A stretch of 64,000 nt of DNA, taken from contig NC_091374.1 of the NCBI RefSeq assembly GCF_038502225.1, positions 3,051,714 through 3,115,713 of the forward strand, given 5' to 3'. Position 1 is the stretch's first letter; each line of letters starts with the position of its first letter. Shown piece after piece: positions 1 through 12,044 of the stretch. The stretch is from Cherax quadricarinatus. Lineage: Eukaryota; Arthropoda; Malacostraca; Decapoda; Parastacidae. A program made the position numbers and the translations under genes. The notes beneath the pieces were generated by a model. It saw only the letters and a list, made by a program, of their open reading frames with translations, made no database searches and had not been told where the DNA came from.

Positions 1-80
1 GACTTCAAAACCACTTCAAGAACGACTACAAGAACGACTTCCAAACCACTCCAAGAACGACTACAAGAACGACTCAAGAG
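1..80. repeat. Short 35-bp tandem repeat, about two copies
   Basis: A 35-bp unit containing AAGAACGACTACAAGAACGA occurs at the left edge and again from position 36, followed by a partial third copy. The array may continue beyond the window. No coding signal is seen. Confidence 0.7.
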
Positions 81-511
81 CAAAGTTCCTCAACATTAAG
101 GTAACGGAACACAAGAGGTCAATTTTCTCAAGTCTCCGTCAAAAAACAAGGGCACCAGTTAGGCCAATTTTTGCCAATTTGTCTCCTTCAAGTATCTTAT
201 TCATCATTACTTTAGTCATTTTTCAATTACTTTTATAGCTATTCTGATTATTTTTATTATTGTGTTTTAGTGTTTTATTGTCCATGTTCCACTTCCGTTT
301 TTAACGTATTTTGTGTTATCGTTATTGGGGAATATAGGTCTTCGTACGTTCTTTATATAGAACGGGGGAGGGGGAGTTGAAAGATAGCTCTAGGCCTTTC
401 ATGTTGCAATCAACACATCATCAGGAGCTTGCAGTGATGCAGAAAAGAGGCTGAAATCCTAGCAAACACGTTCAGAGTGAGCGTTATGTACTCGGATCAA
501 GGTAAAACACC
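81..511. other. Unrecognised AT-rich sequence
   Basis: No tandem structure, plausible exon or recognised mobile element was seen. The stretch is T-rich in the middle and contains a G-run near 363-374. Confidence 0.4.
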
Positions 512-628
512 TAGCTCTGCTGGGTGCTTGATTCTTGTAGAATTGTACAGCGTCATGTGATTTTCGCTCACCACCAGGCAGGGCCAAAACGACATGGGTT
601 CGAATCCTCGGCTAGTCGCAGTGTTGTT
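512..628 (+). mobile_element. Candidate SINE-like fragment with a B-box, ending in a TA microsatellite
   Basis: GGTTCGAATCC at 597-607 is a good RNA polymerase III B-box. TAGCTCTGCTGG at 512-523 resembles an A-box, but the spacing of about 85 bp is much longer than in a normal tRNA. The fragment runs into a TA microsatellite, as SINE 3' ends often do. It could equally be a chance B-box. Confidence 0.3.
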
Positions 629-639
629 AAATATATATA

Positions 640-725
<86 letters not shown>
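629..725. repeat. (TA)n microsatellite
   Basis: Almost pure TA dinucleotides for about 95 bp, with a single G interruption near the start. Short open frames rich in Tyr and Ile across it are artefacts of the repeat. Confidence 0.97.
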
Positions 726-728
<3 letters not shown>

Positions 729-897
729 TTTTTTTTTTTAATATTAATTTTTCCCGTTTTTCTGGCAATCACCTTCGACACATCACGTTGAGCCAAAAAA
801 AAAAGTTGTATATTATAAAATATATATATTTCTGGCAGTTCTTTGTCAGATCTTAATTATGAACTTTAGAGGCAGGTGAATTTTTAGTGTCCGACCT

Positions 898-3800
898 GTG
901 AGGAAGTGTGAGGAACACAAGTGAGGAAGTGTGAGGAACACAAGTGAGGAAGTGTGAGGAACACAAGTGAGGAAGTGTGAGGAACACAAGTGAGGAAGTG
1001 TGAGGAACACAAGTGAGGAAGTGTAAGGAGCACAAGTGAGGAAGTGTGAGGAACACAAGTGAGGAAGTGTGAGGAACACAAGTGAGGAAGTGTGAGGAAC
1101 ACAAGTGAGGAAGTGTGAGGAACACAAGTGAGGAAGTGTGAGGAACACAAGTGAGGAAGTGTGAGGAACACAAGTGAGGAAGTGTGAGGAACACAAGTGA
1201 GGAAGTGTAAGGAGCACAAGTGAGGAAGTGTGAGGAACACAAGTGAGGAAGTGTGAGGAACACAAGTGAGGAAGTGTGAGGAACACAAGTGAGGAAGTGT
1301 GAGGAACACAAGTGAGGAAGTGTGAGGAACACAAGTGAGGAAGTGTGAGGAACACAAGTGAGGAAGTGTGAGGAACACAAGTGAGGAAGTGTGAGGAACA
1401 CAAGTGAGGAAGTGTGAGGAACACAAGTGAGGAAGTGTGAGGAACACAAGTGAGGAAGTGTGAGGAACACAAGTGAGGAAGTGTAAGGAGCACAAGTGAG
1501 GAAGTGTGAGGAACACAAGTGAGGAAGTGTGAGGAACACAAGTGAGGAAGTGTGAGGAACACAAGTGAGGATGTGTGAGGAACACAAGTGAGGAAGTGTG
1601 AGGAACACAAGTGAGGAAGTGTGAGGAACACAAGTGAGGAAGTGTAAGGAGCACAAGTGAGGAAGTGTGAGGAACACAAGTGAGGAAGTGTGAGGAACAC
1701 AAGTGAGGAAGTGTAAGGAGCACAAGTGAGGAAGTGTGAGGAACACAAGTGAGGAAGTGTGAGGAACACAAGTGAGGAAGTGTAAGGAGCACAAGTGAGG
1801 AAGTGTGAGGAACACAAGTGAGGAAGTGTGAGGAACACAAGTGAGGAAGTGTGAGGAACACAAGTGAGGAAGTGTGAGGAGCACAAGTGAGGAAGTGTAA
1901 GGAGCACAAGTGAGGAAGTGTGAGGAACACAAGTGAGGAAGTGTGAGGAACACAAGTGAGGAAGTGTAAGGAGCACAAGTGAGGAAGTGTGAGGAACACA
2001 AGTGAGGAAGTGTGAGGAACACAAGTGAGGAAGTGAGGAACACAAGTGAGGAAGTGTGAGGAACACAAGTGAGGAAGTGTGAGGAACACAAGTGAGGAAG
2101 TGTGAGGAACACAAGTGAGGAAGTGTGAGGAACATAAGTGAAGAAGTGTGAGGAACACAAGTGAGGAAGTGTGAGGAACACAAGTGAGGAAGTGTGAGGA
2201 ACACAAGTGAGGAAGTGTGAGGAACACAAGTGAGGAAGTGTGAGGAACACAAGTGAGGAAGTGTGAGGAACACAAGTGAGGAAGTGTGAGGAACACAAGT
2301 GAGGAAGTGTGAGGAACACAAGTGAGGAAGTGTGAGGAACACAAGTGAGGAAGTGTGAGGAACACAAGTGAGGAAGTGTAAGGAGCACAAGTGAGGAAGT
2401 GTGAGGAACACAAGTGAGGAAGTGTGAGGAGCACAAGTGAGGAAGTGTGAGGAGCACAAGTGAGGAAGTGTGAGGAACACAAGTGAGGAAGTGTGAGGAG
2501 CACAAGTGAGGAAGTGTGAGGAACACAAGTGAGGAAGTGTGAGGAACACAAGTGAGGAAGTGTGAGGAACACAAGTGAGGAAGTGTGAGGAACACAAGTG
2601 AGGAAGTGTGAGGAACACAAGTGAGGAAGTGTGAGGAGCACAAGTGAGGAAGTGTGAGGAACACAAGTGAGGAAGTGTGAGGAACACAAGTGAGGAAGTG
2701 TGAGGAACACAAGTGAGGAAGTGTAAGGAGCACAAGTGAGGAAGTGTGAGGAACACAAGTGAGGAAGTGTGAGGAACACAAGTGAGGAAGTGTGAGGAAC
2801 ACAAGTGAGGAAGTGTGAGGAACACAAGTGAGGAAGTGTGAGGAACACAAGTGAGGAAGTGTGAGGAACACAAGTGAGGAAGTGTGAGGAACACAAGTGA
2901 GGAAGTGTAAGGAGCACAAGTGAGGAAGTGTGAGGAACACAAGTGAGGAAGTGTGAGGAACACAAGTGAGGAAGTGTAAGGAGCACAAGTGAGGAAGTGT
3001 GAGGAACACAAGTGAGGAAGTGTAAGGAGCACAAGTGAGGAAGTGTGAGGAACACAAGTGAGGAAGTGTGAGGAACACAAGTGAGGAAGTGTGAGGAACA
3101 CAAGTGAGGAAGTGTGAGGAACACAAGTGAGGAAGTGTGAGGAACACAAGTGAGGAAGTGTGAGGAACACAAGTGAGGAAGTGTTAGGAGCACAAGTGAG
3201 GAAGTGTGAGGAACACAAGTGAGGAAGTGTGAGGAACACAAGTGAGGAAGTGTAAGGAGCACAAGTGAGGAAGTGTGAGGAACACAAGTGAGGAAGTGTG
3301 AGGAACACAAGTGAGGAAGTGTGAGGAACACAAGTGAAGAAGTGTGAGGAACACAAGTGAGGAAGTGTAAGGAGCACAAGTGAGGAAGTGTGAGGAACAC
3401 AAGTGAGGAAGTGTGAGGAACACAAGTGAGGAAGTGTGAGGAACACAAGTGAGGAAGTGTGAGGAACACAAGTGAGGAAGTGTGAGGAACACAAGTGAGG
3501 AAGTGTGAGGAACACAAGTGAGGAAGTGTGAGGAACACAAGTGAGGAAGTGTAAGGAGCACAAGTGAGGAAGTGTGAGGAACACAAGTGAGGAAGTGTGA
3601 GGAACACAAGTGAGGAAGTGTGAGGAACACAAGTGAGGAAGTGTGAGGAACACAAGTGAGGAAGTGTAAGGAGCACAAGTGAGGAAGTGTGAGGAACACA
3701 AGTGAGGAAGTGTGAGGAACACAAGTGAGGAAGTGTGAGGAACACAAGTGAGGAAGTGTAAGGAGCACAAGTGAGGAAGTGTGAGGAACACAAGTGAGGA

Positions 3801-5064
3801 AGTGTGAGGAACACAAGTGAGGAAGTGTGAGGAACACAAGTGAGGAAGTGTGAGGAACACAAGTGAGGAAGTGTGAGGAACACAAGTGAGGAAGTGTGAG
3901 GAACACAAGTGAGGAAGTGTGAGGAACACAAGTGAGGAAGTGTAAGGAGCACAAGTGAGGAAGTGTGAGGAACACAAGTGAGGAAGTGTGAGGAACACAA
4001 GTGAGGAAGTGTAAGGAGCACAAGTGAGGAAGTGTGAGGAACACAAGTGAGGAAGAGTAAGGAGCACAAGTGAGGAAGTGTGAGGAACACAAGTGAGGAA
4101 GTGTGAGGAACACAAGTGAGGAAGTGTGAGGAACACAAGTGAGGAAGTGTGAGGAACACAAGTGAGGAAGTGTGAGGAACACAAGTGAGGAAGTAAGGAG
4201 CACAAGTAAGTGGAGCACAAGTGAGGAAGTGTGAGGAACACAAGTGAGGAAGTGTGAGGAACACAAGTGAGGAAGTGTGAGGAACACAAGTGAGGAAGTG
4301 TGAGGAACACAAGTGAGGAAGTGTGAGGAACACAAGTGAGGAAGTGTGAGGAACACAAGTGAGGAAGTGTGAGGAACACAAGTGAGGAAGTGTGAGGAAC
4401 ACAAGTGAGGAAGTGTGAGGAACACAAGTGAGGAAGTGTGAGGAACACAAGTGAGGAAGTGTGAGGAACACAAGTGAGGAAGTGTGAGGAACACAAGTGA
4501 GGAAGTGTGAGGAACACAAGTGAGGAACACAAGTGAGGAAGTGTGAGGAACACAAGTGAGGAAGTGTGAGGAACACAAGTGAGGAAGTGTGAGGAACACA
4601 AGTGAGGAAGTGTGAGGAACACAAGTGAGGAAGTGTAAGGAGCACAAGTGAGGAAGTGTGAGGAACACAAGTGAGGAAGTGTGAGGAACACAAGTGAGGA
4701 AGTGTGAGGAACACAAGTGAGGAAGTGTGAGGAACACAAGTGAGGAAGTGTGAGGAACACAAGTGAGGAAGTGTAAGGAGCACAAGTGAGGAAGTGTGAG
4801 GAACACAAGTGAGGAAGTGTGAGGAACACAAGTGAGGAAGTGTGAGGAACACAAGTGAGGAAGTGTAAGGAGCACAAGTGAGGAAGTGTGAGGAACACAA
4901 GTGAGGAAGTGTGAGGAACACAAGTGAGGAAGTGTGAGGAACACAAGTGAGGAAGTGTGAGGAACACAAGTGAGGAAGTGTGAGGAACACAAGTGAGGAA
5001 GTGTGAGGAACACAAGTGAGGAAGTGTGAGGAACACAAGTGAGGAAGTGTGAGGAACACAAGTG
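898..5064. repeat. 23-bp minisatellite, about 181 copies
   Basis: The unit contains GTGAGGAAGTGTGAGGAAC followed by ACAA and repeats every 23 bp over 4167 bp. The commonest variant changes the second half to GTGTAAGGAGCACAA. Shortened units occur near 2030, 4195-4215 and 4520. The + strand is mostly purine. Because 23 is not a multiple of 3, every third unit returns to the same frame (69 bp, 23 residues). On the minus strand the unit has no stop in any frame, giving overlapping open frames of 668 to 1442 codons full of Leu, His, Cys and Ser. These are not genes. The flank at 5065-5199 is unique. Confidence 0.97.
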
Positions 5065-5199
5065 GCTATTACCGGTCTCGTGTGATTTGTACTTCCACGG
5101 AATTGTAGGTACGGGAGGGAATTTTGTAGATATATTACCAGTGAGGGGAAGGGAAGCAGCTCTTGGGCCCTCACTTATATAGTGAACCAAGACGCTTTA

Positions 5200-5409
5200 A
5201 TTTTCTCTGTGTATATCAGTGTAACTATTTTATTTTTCCATGTTATTAAATGTGCCGGTATAACTATTATAATTTATCTTTTTACTTGTTATTAAATGTG
5301 CCGGTATAACTAATATAATTTATGTTTTTACTTGTTATTAAATGTGCCGGTATAACTATTTTATTTTATTTTTCATTAATTATTAAATGTATCAGTATGA
5401 CTAATTTTC
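5200..5409. repeat. 46-bp AT-rich tandem repeat, about 4-5 copies
   Basis: The segment TATTAAATGTGCCGGTATAA recurs at 46-bp spacing, with TGTTATTAAA at 5241, 5287 and 5333 and a diverged copy near 5381. A more diverged copy begins near 5200. It bridges two large minisatellites. Confidence 0.85.
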
Positions 5410-5410
5410 C

Positions 5411-8400
5411 CTTTGTTGATCCTGTTGTGACTGCATGGTGCCTTCTCTGTTGATCCTGTTGTGACTGCATGGTGCCTTCTCTGTTGATCCTGTTGTGACT
5501 GCATGGTGCCTTCTCTGTTCATCCTGTTGTGACTGCATGGTGCCTTCTCTGTTGATCCTGTTGTGACTGCATGGTGCCTTCTCTGTTGATCCTGTTGTGA
5601 CTGCATGGTGCCTTCTCTGTTCATCCTGTTGTGACTGCATGGTGCCTTCTCTGTTGATCCTGTTGTGACTGCATGGTGCCTTCTCTGTTGATCCTGTTGT
5701 GACTGCATGGTGTCTTCTCTGTTGATCCTGTTGTGACTGCATGGTGCCTTCTCTGTTGATCCTGTTGTGACTGCATGGTGCCTTCTCTGTTGATCCTGTT
5801 GTGACTGCATGGTGCCTTATCTGTTGATCCTGTTGTGACTGCATGGTGCCTTCTCTGTTGATCCTGTTGTGACTGCATGGTGCCTTCTCTGTTGATCCTG
5901 TTGTGACTGCATGGTGCCTTCTCTGTTGATCCTGTTGTGACTGCATGGTGCCTTCTCTGTTGATCCTGTTGTGACTGCATGGTGCCTTCTCTGTTGATCC
6001 TGTTGTGACTGCATGGTGCCTTCTCTTTTCATCCTGTTGTGACTGCATGGTGTCTTCTCTGTTGATCCTGTTGTGACTGCATGGTGCCTTCTCTGTTGAT
6101 CCTGTTGTGACTGCATGGTGCCTTCTCTGTTGATCCCGTTGTGACTGCATGGTGCCTTCTCTGTTGATCCTGTTGTGACTGCATGGTGCCTTCTCTGTTG
6201 ATCCCGTTGTGACTGCATGGTGCCTTCTCTGTTGATCCTGTTGTGACTGCATGGTGCCTTCTCTGTTGATCCTGTTGTGACTGCATGGTGCCTTCTCTGT
6301 TGATCCCGTTGTGACTGCATGGTGCCTTCTCTGTTGATCCTGTTGTGACTGCATGGTGCGTTCTCTGTTGATCCTGTTGTGACTGCATGGTGCCTTCTCT
6401 GTTGATCCTGTTGTGACTGCATGGTGCCTTCTCTGTTGATCCCGTTGTGACTGCATGGTGCCTTCTCTGTTGATCCCGTTGTGACTGCATGGTGCCTTCT
6501 CTGTTGATCCTGTTGTGACTGCATGGTGCCTTCTCTGTTGATCCTGTTGTGACTGCATGGTGCCTTCTCTGTTGATCCTGTTGTGACTGCATGGTGCCTT
6601 CTCTGTTGATCCCGTTGTGACTGCATGGTGCCTTCTCTGTTGATCCCGTTGTGTCTGCATGGTGCCTTCTCTGTTGATCCTGTTGTGACTGCATGGTGCC
6701 TTCTCTGTTGATCCCGTTGTGACTGCATGGTGCCTTCTCTGTTGATCCCGTTGTGTCCGCATGGTGCCTTCTCTGTTGATCCTGTTGTGACTGCATGGTG
6801 CCTTCTCTGTTGATCCCGTTGTGACTGCATGGTGCCTTTTCTGTTGATCCCGTTGTGTCTGCATGGTGCCTTCTCTGTTGATCCTGTTGTGACTGAATGG
6901 TGCCTTCTCTGTTGATCCCGTTGTGTCTGCATGGTGCCTTCTCTGTTGATCCTGTTGTGACTGCATGGTGCCTTCTCTGTTGATCCTGTTGTGACTGCAT
7001 GGTGCATTCTCTGTTGCCTGTTGTGACTGCATGGTGCTTTCTCTGTTGCCTGTTGTGACTGCATGGTGCCTTCTCTGTTGCCTGTTGTGACTGCATGGTG
7101 CCTTCTCTGTTGATCCCGTTGTGACTGCATGGTGCTTTCTCTGTTGATCCCGTTGTGACTGCATGGTGCCTTCTCTGTTGCCTGTTGTGACTGCATGGTG
7201 CCTTCTCTGTTGCCTGTTGTGACTGCATGGTGCCTTCTCTGTTGATCCCGTTGTGACTGCATGGTGCTTTCTCTGTTGATCCCGTTGTGACTGCATGGTG
7301 CCTTCTCTGTTGCCTGTTGTGACTGCATGGTGCCTTCTCTGTTGCCTGTTGTGACTGCATGGTGCCTTCTCTGTTGATCCCGTTGTGACTGCATGGTGCT
7401 TTCTCTGTTGATCCCGTTGTGACTGCATGGTGCCTTCTCTGTTGAACCTGTTGTGTCCGCATGGTGCCTTCTCTGTTGATTCTGTTGTGTCTGCATGGTG
7501 CCTTCTCTGTTGATCCTGTTGTGACTGCATGGTGCCTTCTCTGTTGATCCTGTTGAGACTGCATGGTGCCTTCTCTGTTGATCCCGTTGTGACTGCATGG
7601 TGCCTTCTCTGTTGATCCTGTTGTGACTGCATGGTGCCTTCTCTGTTGATCCTGTTGAGTCTGCATGGTGCCTTCTCTGTTGATCCCGTTGTGACTGCAT
7701 GGTGCCTTCTCTGTTGATCCTGTTGTGACTGCATGGTGCCTTCTCTGTTGATCCTGTTGTGACTGCATGGTGCTTTCTCTGTTGATCCCGTTGTGACTGC
7801 ATGGTGCCTTCTCTGTTGATCCTGTTGAGTCTGCATGGTGCCTTCTCTGTTGATCCTGTTGTGACTGCATGGTGCCTTCTCTGTTGATCCTGTTGTGACT
7901 GCATGGTGCCTTCTCTGTTGATCCTGTTGAGTCTGCATGGTGCCTTCTCTGTTGATCCTGTTGTGACTGCATGGTGCCTTCTCTGTTGATCCTGTTGTGA
8001 CTGCATGGTGCCTTCTCTGTTGATCCTGTTGTGACTGCATGGTGCCTTCTCTGTTGATCCCGTTGTGACTGCATGGTGCCTTCTCTGTTGAGCCTGTTGT
8101 GACTGCATGGTGCCTTCTCTGTTGATCCCGTTGTGACTGCATGGTGCCTTCTCTGTTGATCCCGTTGTGACTGCATGGTGCGTTCTCTGTTGCCTGTTGT
8201 GACTGCATGGTGCCTTCTCTGTTGCCTGTTGTGACTGCATGGTGCCTTCTCTGTTGCCTGTTGTGACTGCATGGTGCCTTCTCTGTTGCCTGTTGTGACT
8301 GCATGGTGCCTTCTCTGTTGCCTGTTGTGACTGCATGGTGCCTTCTCTGTTGATCCCGTTGTGACTGCATGGTGCTTTCTCTGTTGATCCCGTTGTGACT

Positions 8401-11163
8401 GCATGGTGCCTTCTCTGTTGCCTGTTGTGACTGCATGGTGCCTTCTCTGTTGCCTGTTGTGACTGCATGGTGCCTTCTCTGTTGATCCCGTTGTGACTGC
8501 ATGGTGCTTTCTCTGTTGATCCCGTTGTGACTGCATGGTGCCTTCTCTGTTGCCTGTTGTGACTGCATGGTGCCTTCTCTGTTGCCTGTTGTGACTGCAT
8601 GGTGCCTTCTCTGTTGATCCCGTTGTGACTGCATGGTGCTTTCTCTGTTGATCCCGTTGTGACTGCATGGTGCCTTCTCTGTTGAACCTGTTGTGTCCGC
8701 ATGGTGCCTTCTCTGTTGATTCTGTTGTGTCTGCATGGTGCCTTCTCTGTTGATCCTGTTGTGACTGCATGGTGCCTTCTCTGTTGATCCTGTTGAGCCT
8801 GCATGGTGCCTTCTCTGTTGATCCCGTTGTGACTGCATGGTGCCTTCTCTGTTGATCCTGTTGTGACTGCATGGTGCCTTCTCTGTTGATCCTGTTGAGT
8901 CTGCATGGTGCCTTCTCTGTTGATCCCGTTGTGACTGCATGGTGCCTTCTCTGTTGATCCTGTTGTGACTGCATGGTGCCTTCTCTGTTGATCCCGTTGT
9001 GACTGCATGGTGCCTTCTCTGTTGATCCTGTTGTGACTGCATGGTGCCTTCTCTGTTGATCCTGTTGTGACTGCATGGTGCCTTCTCTGTTGATCCTGTT
9101 GTGACTGCATGGTGCCTTCTCTGTTGATCCCGTTGTGACTGCATGGTGCCTTCTCTGTTGATCCCGTTGTGTCTGCATGGTGCCTTCTCTGTTGATCCTG
9201 TTGTGACTGCATGGTGCCTTCTCTGTTGATCCCGTTGTGACTGCATGGTGCCTTCTCTGTTGATCCCGTTGTGTCCGCATGGTGCCTTCTCTGTTGATCC
9301 TGTTGTGACTGCATGGTGCCTTCTCTGTTGATCCCGTTGTGACTGCATGGTGCCTTTTCTGTTGATCCCGTTGTGACTGCATGGTGCCTTCTCTGTTGAT
9401 CCTGTTGTGACTGCATGGTGCCTTCTCTGTTGATCCCGTTGTGTCTGCATGGTGCCTTCTCTGTTGATCCTGTTGTGACTGCATGGTGCCTTCTCTGTTG
9501 ATCCTGTTGTGACTGCATGGTGCCTTCTCTGTTGCCTGTTGTCACTGCATGGTGCCTTCTCTGTTGCCTGTTGTGACTGCATGGTGCCTTCTCTGTTGCC
9601 TGTTGTGACTGCATGGTGCCTTCTCTGTTGATCCTGTTGTGACTGCATGGTGCCTTCTCTGTTGATCCTGTTGTGACTGCATGGTGCCTTCTCTGTTGCC
9701 TGTTGTGACTGCATGGTGCCTTCTCTGTTGCCTGTTGTGACTGCATGGTGCCTTCTCTGTTGATCCCGTTGTGACTGCATGGTGCTTTCTCTGTTGATCC
9801 CGTTGTGACTGCATGGTGCCTTCTCTGTTGCCTGTTGTGACTGCATGGTGCCTTCTCTGTTGCCTGTTGTGACTGCATGGTGCCTTCTCTGTTGATCCCG
9901 TTGTGACTGCATGGTGCTTTCTCTGTTGATCCCGTTGTGACTGCATGGTGCCTTCTCTGTTGAACCTGTTGTGTCCGCATGGTGCCTTCTCTGTTGATTC
10001 TGTTGTGTCTGCATGGTGCCTTCTCTGTTGATCCTGTTGTGACTGCATGGTGCCTTCTCTGTTGATCCTGTTGAGCCTGCATGGTGCCTTCTCTGTTGAT
10101 CCCGTTGTGACTGCATGGTGCCTTCTCTGTTGATCCTGTTGTGACTGCATGGTGCCTTCTCTGTTGATCCTGTTGAGTCTGCATGGTGCCTTCTCTGTTG
10201 ATCCCGTTGTGACTGCATGGTGCCTTCTCTGTTGATCCTGTTGTGACTGCATGGTGCCTTCTCTGTTGATCCCGTTGTGACTGCATGGTGCTTTCTCTGT
10301 TGATCCCGTTGTGACTGCATGGTGCCTTCTCTGTTGATCCTGTTGTGTCCGCATGGTGCCTTCTCTGTTAATTCTGTTGTGACTGCATGGTGCCTTCTCT
10401 GTTGATCCTGTTGTGACTGCATGGTGCCTTCTCTGTTGATCCTGTTGAGTCTGCATGGTGCCTTCTCTGTTGATCCTGTTGTGACTGCATGGTGCCTTCT
10501 CTGTTGATCCTGTTGTGACTGCATGGTGCCTTCTCTGTTGATCCCGTTGTGACTGCATGGTGCCTTCTCTGTTGAGCCTGTTGTGACTGCATGGTGCCTT
10601 CTCTGTTGATCCCGTTGTGACTGCATGGTGCCTTCTCTGTTGATCCCGTTGTGACTGCATGGTGCGTTCTCTGTTGCCTGTTGTGACTGCATGGTGCCTT
10701 CTCTGTTGATCCCGTTGTGACTGCATGGTGCCTTTCTGTTGATCCTGTTGTGACTGCATGGTGCCTTCTCTGTTGATCCCGTTGTGACTGCATGGTGCTT
10801 TGTCTGTTGCCTGTTGTGACTGCATGGTGCCTTCTCTGTTGATCCTGTTGTGACTGCATGGTGCCTTCTCTGTTGATCCTGTTGTGACTGCATGGTGCCT
10901 TCTCTGTTGATCCTGTTGTGACTGCATGGTGCCTTCTCTGTTGATCCTGTTGTGACTGCATGGTGCCTCTCTGTTGATCCTGTTGTGACTGCATGGTGCC
11001 TCTCTGTTGATCCTGTTGTGACTGCATGGTGCCTCTCTGTTGATCCTGTTGTGACTGCATGGTGCCTTCTCTGTTGATCCTGTTGTGACTGCATGGTGCC
11101 TCTCTGTTGATCCTGTTGTGACTGCATGGTGCCTCTCTGTTGATCCTGTTGTGACTGCATGAT
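5411..11163. repeat. 34-bp minisatellite with 32-bp variant units, about 170 copies
   Basis: The basic 34-bp unit contains TTCTCTGTTGATCCTGTTG followed by TGACTGCATGGTGCC. A 32-bp form lacks AT after CTGTTG and is clustered at 7010-7380, 8180-8620 and 9530-9860. A second 32-bp form lacking TT occurs at the right end, 10970-11150. Point variants (ATCCCG for ATCCTG, TGAGTCTG, TGTCCGC) are arranged in repeating orders, showing higher-order structure. Minus-strand open frames of up to 1930 codons (Met-Gln-Ser-Gln-Gln-rich) arise because the unit has no stop in any minus frame. No gene is supported. Confidence 0.97.
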
Positions 11164-11267
11164 TCCACTCTGTTTATGCTGAGGAGAGTACATATTAACG
11201 CCACCTGTACTCTAGAGTTGTCACCTTTAAGTACTCGCCTGGTAGACAGAACTGTGTATGGACTTAG

Positions 11268-11897
11268 TCTGTCTGTTGTGTCCGTGTTGCCCAGGAGGAA
11301 GTGTCTGTTGTGTCCGTGTTGCCCAGGAGGAAGTGTCTGTTGCACTTGTTGTCTGTTGTGTCCGTGTTGCCCAGGAGGAAGTGTCTGTTGCACTTGTTGT
11401 CTGTTGTGTCCGTGTTGCCCAGGAGGAAGTGTCTGTTGTGTCCGTGTTGCCCAGGAGGAAGTGTCTGTTGTGTCCGTGTTGCCCAGGAGGAAGTGTCTGT
11501 TGCACTTGTTGTCTGTTGTGTCCGTGTTGCCCAGGAGGAAGTGTCTGTTGCACTTGTTGTCTGTTGTGTCCGTGTTGCCCAGGAGGAAGTGTCTGTTGCA
11601 CTTGTTGTCTGTTGTGTCCGTGTTGCCCAGGAGGAAGTGTCTGTTGCACGTGTTGTCTGTTGTGTCCGTGTTGCCCAGGAGGAAGTGTCTGTTGCACGTG
11701 TTGTCTGTTGTGTCCGTGTTGCCCAGGAGGAAGTGTCTGTTGCACGTGTTGTCTGTTGTGTCCGTGTTGCCCAGGAGGAAGTGTCTGTTGCACGTGTTGT
11801 CTGTTGTGTCCGTGTTGCCCAGGAGCAAGTGTCTGTTGCACGTGTTGTCTGTTGTGTCCGTGTTGCCCAGGAGGAAGTGTCTGTTGCACGTGTTGTG
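11268..11897. repeat. 48-bp minisatellite with 32-bp short units, about 14-15 copies
   Basis: The core GTCCGTGTTGCCCAGGAGGA alternates with TGTCTGTTGCACTTGTTG. Full units are 48 bp. Short units of 32 bp, lacking the 16-bp CAC(T/G)TGTTG half, are concentrated at the left end (11270-11490). CACTTG dominates to about 11600 and CACGTG beyond that. It is open in several frames on both strands, with no gene evidence. Confidence 0.95.
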
Positions 11898-11925
11898 GGG
11901 AGAAGAACCTTTGACGGAAACTGTA

Positions 11926-12023
11926 GAAGACGACGAAGAGGAAGAGGAGGAGGACGAGAAAGAATAAGAAGAGGAAGAAAAAGAAGATAAGGAAGAGGAG
12001 GAAGAAAAAGAAGAGGAGGTAGA
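11926..12023. repeat. Purine-only GAA/GGA-rich tract
   Basis: About 100 bp of almost uninterrupted purines on the + strand, made of GAA, GGA and GAC-like triplets. Such tracts can form triplex DNA. It separates two minisatellites. Confidence 0.85.
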
Positions 12024-12044
12024 GTATTTAACCCCTTTTCCATC

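Noticed and set aside
846..5174. Minus-strand open frame of 1442 codons, apparently a repetitive protein
   Set aside because: It is produced by a 23-bp minisatellite open in all three minus frames; sister frames of 1391 and 764 codons overlap it. Nothing but repeat supports it.
5168..5180. TATA-like CTTATATAGTG as a promoter
   Set aside because: It is in AT-rich sequence with no downstream gene and no initiator context.
5401..11193. Minus-strand open frame of 1930 codons rich in Gln, Ser, His and Thr
   Set aside because: It arises from the 34-bp array; equally long frames exist in other registers and indel units swap between them. No domain, start context or splice evidence.
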